Shown in pieces: positions 53,398 to 60,923 of a DNA stretch of 64,000 nucleotides; positions within the stretch are counted from its first letter, which is position 1; the number at the start of each line of letters is the position of its first letter. Source of the stretch: Treponema sp. (GTDB lineage: Bacteria > Spirochaetota > Spirochaetia > Treponematales > Treponemataceae); contig JAFSRD010000041.1 of the NCBI GenBank assembly GCA_017446265.1, positions 62,001 to 126,000 on the forward strand. The letters run 5' to 3'. The notes under the pieces are model-generated. The model worked only from the letters and a program-made list of their open reading frames with translations, was not told the DNA's origin and did not search any database. Position numbers and translations under genes: made by a program.

Positions 53398-55044
53398 TCA
53401 TTGTAATTTTTTTGCCGCCTTTGCCGGACGCGCCCGCGCAGGAAGCACTTTGTCTGCAGCGACAAAATAGCGCACAAGCTCATAGATAAACCATGCGCCA
53501 CATCCTATTGAAACGCCTGTACATGCCCACGCAGCAATTTGCCAACCATATACGCTGTCAACGCGCACATAACCGTTTGCAGCAGCAATGTTCTGAGAAT
53601 GAAATGTTCCATACGTAAAAAAAGTTCCAAGCAGCGATGTAATCAATACGCTGTACGATGTATACATCATCTTTCTGCGCTTGTCTATATATGCGCTCCT
53701 GTCGAATGGCTGTGCATTCACGACGAGCGACGCTTCGCTCTCAAGCAGTTTGTACGCAATATAAAACGGCGCAACGCTGCCGTCTTCAGTGATAAACTGA
53801 CCGAGCACAGGCTCATCGTTAATTGTTAATTTTACAGGAACATTTTCCTCATCTATTTTTCCCGCTTCTTCGCCGTTCGCATACACCGTACTGATAAACG
53901 GCTTTTTTAAATTGAGCATGAGCGTGCTGGGATTTTCTTTGACAAGTGCTGCTGCTATTTTAAAAGACCGCCTGCCGCGAAACCCATAAGTCGTTCCCGC
54001 TTGTTTAAAACCAGGAGCAGAAAATAAAATTGAATGAACCCCTGCTTGCACAACAAGGCGTTCTGGCACTTCGCGATACACAATGTCGTCTACAGCCAGC
54101 GTAATGTTTTGCGTTGCTTCAAACGGCTGCACATCAAAAAATAATTCAATTGGCATGCTGTTTGCAATTGCAGGAGTAAGTTGCCGTGCAAGACGCATTC
54201 CAAGCATACGAATGTCTGAAAGGCTTCCCACATCGGTAACCGTACCTATTGTCCTCGCACCAGGATACGCGATGAGTGAAACAGTTGCGGAAACATATTC
54301 GCCATACACAGTAAGCTTGCCTGTCACAAGCGCATCTATTCCCGCAGCAACAACATCGTTTTCAAACGCCCTGCTATCGTGCTGTACGTCAAGCGCATTT
54401 GAAACATAGAGCGCAGAAAAATCATCTTTGTACAAACGAACCCGTTTGCTCGCAGGCATATTGGCATTGGGATTTCTGAATAAGTTGCGGAATTTTTCAG
54501 CATCGCTTTTTTCTTCATGCAACTGCTCATCATCGACAACAAGCCCCTGCTCAATATTTTGCTTGCGCTCATCTTCAAGCGCAATGGCAGGAGCGGCTTT
54601 TTCCTTCTCCTCCGTCTCTTTTGCAAGGCTTTCATCTATTTTGATTTTCAGCGCATCGATTTTTTTATCTGCTTCACGCAACTTTGACGCAAGCTGTTTT
54701 TGCGAATAATTGCCAAGCACAAGCGCATCGCGCATCTGCACTTCTTTTGACAACTGTAAAAATATGTTGATGCGCTCACGCTGCAAATCGTACGTAGCGC
54801 GGTCAAGATTTTCTTGTGCGGTTGGAACATGCTCAAGATTCTCCGCAAGCTGCTCAAGGATAATGCGCGGGAGTGATGAAGCAACAGCGTCGTCAGACTG
54901 CGTTACCGTTTCTTTTTTCACAAACGAAAATTTTTCTGCACCAAGCATCCAGGTGATGTCAGAGGCATCTGATGCATACGCAAGCTGAGCAAAAATGCAA
55001 GCGATAAAAAAAATATATTGTACTGCGTTACATCTTTTCATCAT
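53398..55044 (-). CDS. Exported/membrane protein with coiled coil, unknown function
   Basis: 548 residues. Signal peptide (about 1-24, FAQLAYAS), a charged coiled-coil region (about 70-165) rich in Lys/Glu, then beta-rich segments with PEGA-like pieces (VPERLVVQAGVHSILFSAPGFK; FISTVYANGEEAGKIDEENVPVKL), and two hydrophobic segments near the C-terminus (about 455-475 and 500-525). I do not recognise a named family. The start is the ATG at 55044 or 55041, inside the prfB stop region; upstream in-frame starts lie within prfB. Co-transcribed with prfB and ftsY. Confidence 0.75.
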   Translation of the reverse strand: MMKRCNAVQYIFFIACIFAQLAYASDASDITWMLGAEKFSFVKKETVTQSDDAVASSLPRIILEQLAENLEHVPTAQENLDRATYDLQRERINIFLQLSKEVQMRDALVLGNYSQKQLASKLREADKKIDALKIKIDESLAKETEEKEKAAPAIALEDERKQNIEQGLVVDDEQLHEEKSDAEKFRNLFRNPNANMPASKRVRLYKDDFSALYVSNALDVQHDSRAFENDVVAAGIDALVTGKLTVYGEYVSATVSLIAYPGARTIGTVTDVGSLSDIRMLGMRLARQLTPAIANSMPIELFFDVQPFEATQNITLAVDDIVYREVPERLVVQAGVHSILFSAPGFKQAGTTYGFRGRRSFKIAAALVKENPSTLMLNLKKPFISTVYANGEEAGKIDEENVPVKLTINDEPVLGQFITEDGSVAPFYIAYKLLESEASLVVNAQPFDRSAYIDKRRKMMYTSYSVLITSLLGTFFTYGTFHSQNIAAANGYVRVDSVYGWQIAAWACTGVSIGCGAWFIYELVRYFVAADKVLPARARPAKAAKKLQ

Positions 55045-56162
55045 CTGCACTTGAATCCATAGGCAGTCCTTTCCACTGCGCAATAAGAAATGCATCCATG
55101 AACGCGTCAATGTCGCCATCCATAACTGCCTGAATATTTCCCGACTCACACTTTGTGCGATGGTCTTTTACCATCGTATACGGTTGAAACACATACGAGC
55201 GAATCTGATTTCCCCATGAGATTTCTTTTTTCTCCGCACTGTATTTTGAATTCTCTTTTTCTTTTTGCTCACGGTAATATTCATACAAGCGCGAGCGCAA
55301 AATATTCATGGCAATTTCGCGGTTCATAAGCTGGCTTCGCTCGCTCTGGCATGCAACGACAATGCCTGTCGGCACATGCGTAAAGCGTACCGCAGATTCA
55401 GTTTTATTGACGTGCTGCCCGCCTTTGCCCCCTGCGCGATACGTATCTACGCGCAAGTCTTCAGGACGAATGTTGACGTCGATTGTGTCATCAAGAATTG
55501 GATACACGTACACAGAAGAAAACGACGTATGGCGGCGCGCGTTTGCATCAAACGGACTGATTCTCACAAGGCGGTGTATTCCCACTTCGCATTTTAGATA
55601 CCCGTATGCGTATTCGCCGTCTATCTGCATAGTGATTGATTTTATACCGCCTTCAGCTTCTTCCATGTCAACAACTTCAAGTTTGAAGCCGTGCCGCTCC
55701 GCCCAGCGCGTATACATGCGGCTCAGCATATACGCCCAGTCTTCCGCTTCCGTTCCGCCTGCACCTGCATGGATTGAAAGAAATGCATTGTTTTGGTCAA
55801 CGTCGCCTGAAAGCAGATTCAAAATGTTGAGCTTTTCAAATTCTGCTTTTGCGGCGTTGTACATGTTCTGAAGTTCAGCCACTTCGTCTTTGCCGCCGCC
55901 TTCCGATGCCAACTCGTACATGGCTTCCAAATCATCTTGCTGCTTTAATAATTCACGCCATGGCTCAACGCGGCTTTTTAATTTTTTGATTTCGTTCATA
56001 ATGCGACCTGCTTTTTCCGTGTCACTCCAAAAACCAGGCTCGCTCGTAAGCGCCTCTTTCTCTGCAATTTTTTTATCTATGGCAGCACTGTCAAAGACGC
56101 CCCCAGACATTCATAATATCTTCACGCAACTGTGTCACCGGCATTTTTAAATCTTCAATCAT
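55028..56162 (-). CDS. prfB: Peptide chain release factor 2, with programmed +1 frameshift
   Basis: Read as a 377-residue RF2 after recoding. The first frame starts at ATG 56162 (GAGGG upstream) and gives 23 codons ending CTT, then TGA at 56093-56091. A +1 shift at CTT-TGA-C continues at GAC (56092) to the stop at 55028. RF2 motifs follow: the stop-codon tripeptide SPF in RISPFDANARRHTSF and the peptidyl-transferase loop GGKGGQHVNKTESAVR. It releases chains at UGA and UAA. It heads the run leading to ftsY and lolCDE. Confidence 0.96.
56090..56104 (-). promoter_or_regulatory. prfB autoregulatory frameshift site
   Basis: Minus strand GGGGG (56104-56100), three bases, then the slippery CTT, stop TGA, and C. 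The SD-like purine run, its distance and the CTT-TGA-C context match the classical prfB recoding signal, in which low RF2 favours the +1 shift. Confidence 0.93.
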
Positions 56163-56192
56163 ACTATTTCCCTCAAAACTATATTTTCAAAG

Positions 56193-56489
56193 TTATTGCG
56201 TCATGTCTTCGCTGTCATCGTTTGCGAGAATGCATCTCCGCCATCGCTTACGATGCAACTCGGTAATTGTGAACACACCTTTTCCAGAATACTGATACAT
56301 ACGCACCGTATCATAATAATTTGTAACGCGGTCGATTTCTCGTTTGAGCTGCGACAACTGCATCACCCCTACCTCGCTGCTTTCCCAGCACGCGCGCTGC
56401 ACTTTGTGAAAGCCGTAATGCGTGAGGACAGATGCGAGAGATTGCGCTGTATCGATGCCGCCTGGGTCAAGCATAATCGCTACAAACAT
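56193..56489 (-). CDS. Small Cas2-like ferredoxin-fold protein (orphan)
   Basis: 98 residues. The order of elements resembles Cas2/VapD: a first strand ending in Asp (MFVAIMLDPGG), a helix (AQSLASVLTHYG), FHKVQRACWE as the second strand, a long helix (LSQLKREIDRVTNYY), DTVRMYQY as the third strand and GVFTITEL as the fourth. No cas1 and no CRISPR array is in the window, so a role in spacer acquisition is not implied. The assignment rests on pattern only. It is divergent from the periplasmic protein at 56601. Confidence 0.6.
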   Translation of the reverse strand: MFVAIMLDPGGIDTAQSLASVLTHYGFHKVQRACWESSEVGVMQLSQLKREIDRVTNYYDTVRMYQYSGKGVFTITELHRKRWRRCILANDDSEDMTQ

Positions 56490-56497
56490 ACGCTATA

Positions 56498-56526
56498 AGC
56501 ATAAAATAAAGTGCACAATTTGTCAA
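56498..56526 (-). promoter_or_regulatory. Promoter of the Cas2-like gene, near-leaderless
   Basis: Minus strand consensus -35 TTGACA (56526-56521), 17-bp spacer, -10 TATGCT (56503-56498), eight bases to the ATG at 56489. There is no SD. Confidence 0.6.
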
Positions 56527-56565
56527 ATATACGCGTTGCGTTTTACTCACACGACGGCACATTGA

Positions 56566-56594
56566 TTGCTTTTTCCTGCGCTTACTGCTATTAT
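56566..56594 (+). promoter_or_regulatory. Promoter of the Fn3/TPR protein gene, predicted leaderless
   Basis: -35 TTGCTT (56566-56571), 17-bp spacer, extended -10 TGC-TATTAT (56589-56594), then six bases to the ATG at 56601. Confidence 0.55.
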
Positions 56595-56600
56595 TGCAAC

Positions 56601-57506
56601 ATGAATCGTTTATATTCAAAACTGATTTGTACTGTTGCATTTTGTTGCGTGACATCGCTTACGCTTGCCGCCGAGCGGCCGATTGTCACCGACATTACAT
56701 CAGAAGCGGGAAGCGGTCAAAAAATCACTGTGTCGTGGCTGCTTCCCAAACACGCAGAGCCTGCCGTGACAGCGCTGCTCGTCTACAAAAACACGCAGCC
56801 AATCTATTCATACGCGCAAATTGAAACGCTCGCTCCAGTTGCAACGATAAGCGGCGCAGACACAGGGTGGACAGATGCAGTTTCCGATTACAGAGACTAC
56901 TATTATGCTGTTGTCGCCGTCACCGAGCGCGGCGCATATGATATAATCATTCCGTCAGTAAATGCGACAATTGCAGGCGTGCATGCGCATATTCCGCCAG
57001 CAAAAGCTGCGCGCGATGCAGACGCATCTGCACAGGAAACGCTTTATCCCCAAGGTGCTATGCGCGAAACACCGCTTCCGTACATCGACTTGATTGAAGG
57101 CATGGACGAAAAACCTGTGCGCATAGGAACTGCTGCAACTGAACAGGCAAAACTTCTTGCAGGCTCATACGCTGCGAAAAACTCGCTGCCGCTCGACATG
57201 CACATATTTGAAGAAGACTTGATTTCGCCCGATGGCGGAGACGATTATTTGCTTTTCGACATATTGAGCGCAACATTCATCAAGCAAAATTTTAAAGAAG
57301 CTGCAACGCAACTTTCGCGACTGCTTGCCACAAACAGAAGCGCGAGTGTCACAAAGCGTGCGCAGTTTTATCTGGCTGAATCGTACTACTTCAGCGGAAA
57401 TTACGCAGACGCAGTTACATCGTTTTTACAAGTAGCAGAAGACTATCCTTCATTAACAAAAAAATGGATAGACTCCGCGCTCGACTTCATGCAGTTGCCA
57501 GATTAA
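56601..57506 (+). CDS. Exported protein with Fn3-like and TPR-like parts
   Basis: 301 residues with a signal peptide (about 1-23, TSLTLAAERP). Residues about 25-130 look like one fibronectin-III-type module (KITVSWLLPKHAEPAVTALLVYKN; YRDYYYAVVAVTERGAYD). The C-terminal about 80 residues look like two TPR-type helix pairs (FIKQNFKEAATQLSRLLA, AQFYLAESYYFSGNYADAVTSFLQVAEDYP). The family is not recognised. The periplasmic location is inferred. Its end overlaps the convergent TPR gene by four bases. Confidence 0.78.
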   Translation: MNRLYSKLICTVAFCCVTSLTLAAERPIVTDITSEAGSGQKITVSWLLPKHAEPAVTALLVYKNTQPIYSYAQIETLAPVATISGADTGWTDAVSDYRDYYYAVVAVTERGAYDIIIPSVNATIAGVHAHIPPAKAARDADASAQETLYPQGAMRETPLPYIDLIEGMDEKPVRIGTAATEQAKLLAGSYAAKNSLPLDMHIFEEDLISPDGGDDYLLFDILSATFIKQNFKEAATQLSRLLATNRSASVTKRAQFYLAESYYFSGNYADAVTSFLQVAEDYPSLTKKWIDSALDFMQLPD

Positions 57507-59635
57507 TAAATTTCGCGTATCAAATCAAAAAGCGCAGGCGTGCGCTCGCGGCCGCTGTCCTCTTTTGTAATCATCTGCGTGCTTTCGCTCTCCACAGCTA
57601 TTGTAACGCCACCGCGCATATCTGCACTTGGCACATTATCGACAACGAGCGCAGCATCTCCCACAGATTTCTCTTTTGGCATTGAGATGAGCGCCACTTC
57701 ATCGCCTGTATTTACATAGTCGTAAAATCCTTTTTTCGAGAGCGTTCCTTCAGATACTTCCTCACCCACCTGCGTTATGGTGAGCGTGCCGAGATTATCG
57801 CTTTCAAGATATGTGAGTCCAACAGCTGCGTCTGCCGTCTGCACCGTGCCGCTCCTTACAACTGCAAAAACTGCGCCATTCCTGAGCATTTCGCTTCTTC
57901 CCACATCTATCAATATGTCGCTGCCGCTTCTGTCGAGTATCTTTCCGCGAATAGGCAGGCTCTCAAGAATAGCTGAACGGAATCGGCGCAGCACATTTGT
58001 ATAGCGGTTGTTGCCTGTACCGTAGAACGCCAACTCGCGCACAGCCGCCCCTGTCCGTCCTGAATACATTGTGCCTGAAAGAACAATATCGCGTTCTCCC
58101 TCGTCGATTGAAAGAATGACAAAGTAATCTTGATTTGAAGCGCGCGCTTTACGATATGCGTCTCCAAATCCTGAAACAGGCGAAGCAAGCGCGGCAACAG
58201 AGGTAACAGACACGCCTGAAAACATGTCCGCCACCATTTCAGCAGTAATCATAGCGTTGTCTGCGTGAATAAACTGCATTGCACCCTGTCCATAATACAC
58301 GCCTATATGCCAGCGTATTTTATCAAGATAAAACGGCTCCACGCCCCACCGCTTTGCAAGGGAATCTTGTAAAAGCGAATCGTATGCTTCTATCGTGTCA
58401 TCCATGCGGCTTGCACGAATGCGCCGCGCTTCAGACGAAATGCTTTCAAGCGGTTCGCGGTTGTCTTTGGCAAATTTAAGCTGCTCCAAATACAACTCGT
58501 GCAAACCGTTCATTTCAAGCATATCGGCAAATGCTATGCGAGCAGTTTCGTTTGTGGGATGCACTTTGAGCGCGCGCTGATATTCATAGCTTGCACCCAC
58601 GCTGTCAAACCGCTTCATATATTCCTGCGCGTTTTTAATATGATACGCAGCCCATTGCGGGCGGCGCGCATCTTCAATGTTAACTGTCTTATTAATTTGC
58701 AATTCAAGCGCGGCGCGCATCACTTCATCAAGCGGTGCAACAGAAAGCCCTGTCGTCCAGGTTGCGATTGCGTCTGCCGTGTTTCCAAGCCGCTGCTGAG
58801 AAAGCCCTTTCAAATACCACGCACTCTTTGCGTCTCTGTCGCGCCCTATGCGGAAGTCGCACACATCAATGACATCTGTATATTTTTTTGCTGAATACAA
58901 AATAGATGCCAAAAGCTCATACGCTTTATCGTAGCTGCCGTTTATTTCGACTGCTGTGCGCGCCTGACGCTCCGCTTCAGCAAGATTGCCGTTCATAGCT
59001 GCAAGCGTCGCACTCAAATAGTGCACTTCAGCTTCACCTGAATAGTAGCGCATCGCCTGATTCATGTAGCGTTGCGCGTCTGCCGTCTTTCCCTGTCGCG
59101 ATGAAACAAACGCCAAACTCAAAAGCGCCTTGCGATTGGAAGGTTCTCGCTGCAATGCTTCTGCATATCTTGCTTCTGCGCCAGTTATCCTCCCGCCCAT
59201 AAGCTCAAGTTCAGCAAGCCCAAAACGCGCATTTACATCGTTCGGGTACGCCGCAAGCACTTTATTAAATACAGCTCGTGCCGCGTCAACATCTCCGAGC
59301 GCAATATAACACATGCCGCGAAGATTCTGCACATCGGTGCTGTTGCGCGCATATTTTTCCGCAGATGCAATATAGTTCAACGCCAAGTCGTATTGACCAA
59401 GTTGATACGTACACGCCGCTAAATGATACCATGCATCTCCATACACAGGATTAGCGTGCACAGCTTCAAGAAAAAGTTGCGATGCAGCATACCAGTTCTC
59501 GTTTTTTTGAGCAGCAAGTCCACGCTCATACAATTGCGATGCAGACGTACCAGCACGCTGAGCGTCAATTGGAAAAATGCACAGCGCGCACCATAACACA
59601 AAATAAAGGACAATGCTCTTATTCGGTGTTTTCAT
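57503..59635 (-). CDS. Exported TPR-repeat protein
   Basis: 710 residues: signal peptide (about 1-26), then about ten TPR units over residues 30-340 (YERGLAAQKNENWYAASQLFLEAVHANP, AWYHLAACTYQLGQYDLALNYIASAEKY and so on), and a mixed C-terminal region (about 420-700) without a firm match. The start at 59635 has GAGGGG nine bases upstream; the alternative at 59653 lies deeper in corC. TPR proteins scaffold complexes in the periplasm; the partner is unknown. It is the last gene of the phoH run. Confidence 0.85.
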   Translation of the reverse strand: MKTPNKSIVLYFVLWCALCIFPIDAQRAGTSASQLYERGLAAQKNENWYAASQLFLEAVHANPVYGDAWYHLAACTYQLGQYDLALNYIASAEKYARNSTDVQNLRGMCYIALGDVDAARAVFNKVLAAYPNDVNARFGLAELELMGGRITGAEARYAEALQREPSNRKALLSLAFVSSRQGKTADAQRYMNQAMRYYSGEAEVHYLSATLAAMNGNLAEAERQARTAVEINGSYDKAYELLASILYSAKKYTDVIDVCDFRIGRDRDAKSAWYLKGLSQQRLGNTADAIATWTTGLSVAPLDEVMRAALELQINKTVNIEDARRPQWAAYHIKNAQEYMKRFDSVGASYEYQRALKVHPTNETARIAFADMLEMNGLHELYLEQLKFAKDNREPLESISSEARRIRASRMDDTIEAYDSLLQDSLAKRWGVEPFYLDKIRWHIGVYYGQGAMQFIHADNAMITAEMVADMFSGVSVTSVAALASPVSGFGDAYRKARASNQDYFVILSIDEGERDIVLSGTMYSGRTGAAVRELAFYGTGNNRYTNVLRRFRSAILESLPIRGKILDRSGSDILIDVGRSEMLRNGAVFAVVRSGTVQTADAAVGLTYLESDNLGTLTITQVGEEVSEGTLSKKGFYDYVNTGDEVALISMPKEKSVGDAALVVDNVPSADMRGGVTIAVESESTQMITKEDSGRERTPALFDLIREIY

Positions 59636-60428
59636 CTCCAGCTTCCCCTCCACTTCGCCGTATCAATTTTATGATATTGATGCGGTGGCCTTCCATATCT
59701 TGCACGATAAAATCAAAATCACCCCACGATACTTTTTCATATTTTACAGGAATCTTTCCAAACAAGTCAAATACAAATCCGCCAAGCGTATCAAAGTCGT
59801 CTGTTGGAAACTGCGAAGCAATCGTCTCATTCAAATCATCTAAATCAACGCGTGCATCGCACAGCCAAATATTGTTCCCGACTGTAAGAATGTCTTCGCG
59901 CTCGTTGTCAAATTCATCTTGAATGTCGCCAACAATCTCTTCAATAATGTCTTCCATAGTGACAATGCCAGAAACGCCGCCGTATTCATCAATTGCAATG
60001 GCTATGTGAAGATGCCGTCGCTTGAACTCGCGCAAAAGGGAATCAATACGTTTTGATTCAGGCACAAAATATGCTTTGCGCACAATCTTTTCCAAGTTGA
60101 TGGGAGACTTTGCCGCAAAAAGATGAATCAAATCTTTTACATACAAAACGCCGATAACGTTGTCAATTGACTCGCTGTAAACAGGCATGCGCGAGTGACC
60201 GCTTGTCGCAATTTTTTCCATGAGCTCGTCTTGCAACATGTCAACAGAAATAAAATCAACATCTATTCTCGGAATCATCACTTCCTTTACCGATGTAAGC
60301 GACAAATCTTCAATGCCGCGAATCATGCTCTGCTTTTCTTCATTGATAATTTGCTGTTGCGACGGCAGGCTGTCTTCCGAGTCAGAAGACGCGTGTTCTT
60401 TCTTGCGACCGATGTTAAATAACCCCAT
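59619..60428 (-). CDS. CorC/TlyC-type CBS-domain protein
   Basis: 269 residues: a short N-terminus, two CBS motifs (about 45-175; VMIPRIDVDFISVD, GHSRMPVYSESIDNVIGVLYVKDLI, IAIDEYGGVSGIVTMEDIIEEIVGDIQDEFD) and a CorC_HlyC domain (about 185-262). There is no membrane segment, so it is the soluble CorC form linked to magnesium/cobalt export or nucleotide sensing. Older annotations call it haemolysin C; that activity is not supported by sequence. The position next to ybeY is the standard one. Confidence 0.9.
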   Translation of the reverse strand: MGLFNIGRKKEHASSDSEDSLPSQQQIINEEKQSMIRGIEDLSLTSVKEVMIPRIDVDFISVDMLQDELMEKIATSGHSRMPVYSESIDNVIGVLYVKDLIHLFAAKSPINLEKIVRKAYFVPESKRIDSLLREFKRRHLHIAIAIDEYGGVSGIVTMEDIIEEIVGDIQDEFDNEREDILTVGNNIWLCDARVDLDDLNETIASQFPTDDFDTLGGFVFDLFGKIPVKYEKVSWGDFDFIVQDMEGHRINIIKLIRRSGGEAGDENTE

Positions 60429-60439
60429 ATATCACCTTA

Positions 60440-60922
60440 TCAATTAATAATTTTTTCGCTACTCAAATCAGCAAGCGTTTTTTCTTGAAGCACAAGCATA
60501 TGGCATTGCGGTTGCACCCCGTCTTCAATATGCTCGTCGCCATGTTCAAATCCATTCAAATGAAGCACGCCGTGAACGAGCAGCCGCTTCAGTTCAGCAT
60601 CTTCATCAATGTTAAAATACGCTGCATTTTTTGCAAGCATATCAACGTTTATTATTATATCACCCATGCATTTCCATGCAATACCATTTTCATCTTTGTA
60701 CTGCCCGCCATTTTCAAATGACAGCACATCAGTAGGAGAATCAATGCCTCGATACGTGCTGTTCAGCGATACCATGTACGCATCATCGCAGAACAAAACA
60801 GAAATCTCTTCACCATCAAAACCGAGCGTCACAAGCATTTTTTGCACAAACGGTTCAACGCGCTCAATCCATGCAGGAAAATCAATGCTTTCATATACAG
60901 AAACGGCGACATTGTTTGCCAT
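60440..60922 (-). CDS. ybeY: Endoribonuclease YbeY
   Basis: 160 residues. The zinc site is complete in LLVHGVLHLNGFEHGDE (H-GxLH-LxGxxH), and the NSTYRGIDSPTDVLSF segment is typical. It matures 16S rRNA 3' ends and takes part in ribosome quality control. The start at 60922 (MANNVAV) lies one base after the pgpH stop; the in-frame start at 60940 lies within pgpH. The standard neighbours phoH, pgpH and corC surround it. Confidence 0.96.
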   Translation of the reverse strand: MANNVAVSVYESIDFPAWIERVEPFVQKMLVTLGFDGEEISVLFCDDAYMVSLNSTYRGIDSPTDVLSFENGGQYKDENGIAWKCMGDIIINVDMLAKNAAYFNIDEDAELKRLLVHGVLHLNGFEHGDEHIEDGVQPQCHMLVLQEKTLADLSSEKIIN

Positions 60923-60923
60923 G

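Noticed and set aside
56193-56489. Part of a CRISPR-Cas locus
   Set aside because: No cas1, effector gene or repeat-spacer array anywhere in the window; only a Cas2-like fold is suggested.
59619-60428. Haemolysin
   Set aside because: CBS plus CorC_HlyC layout without membrane segments fits CorC; the haemolysin name comes from old annotation.
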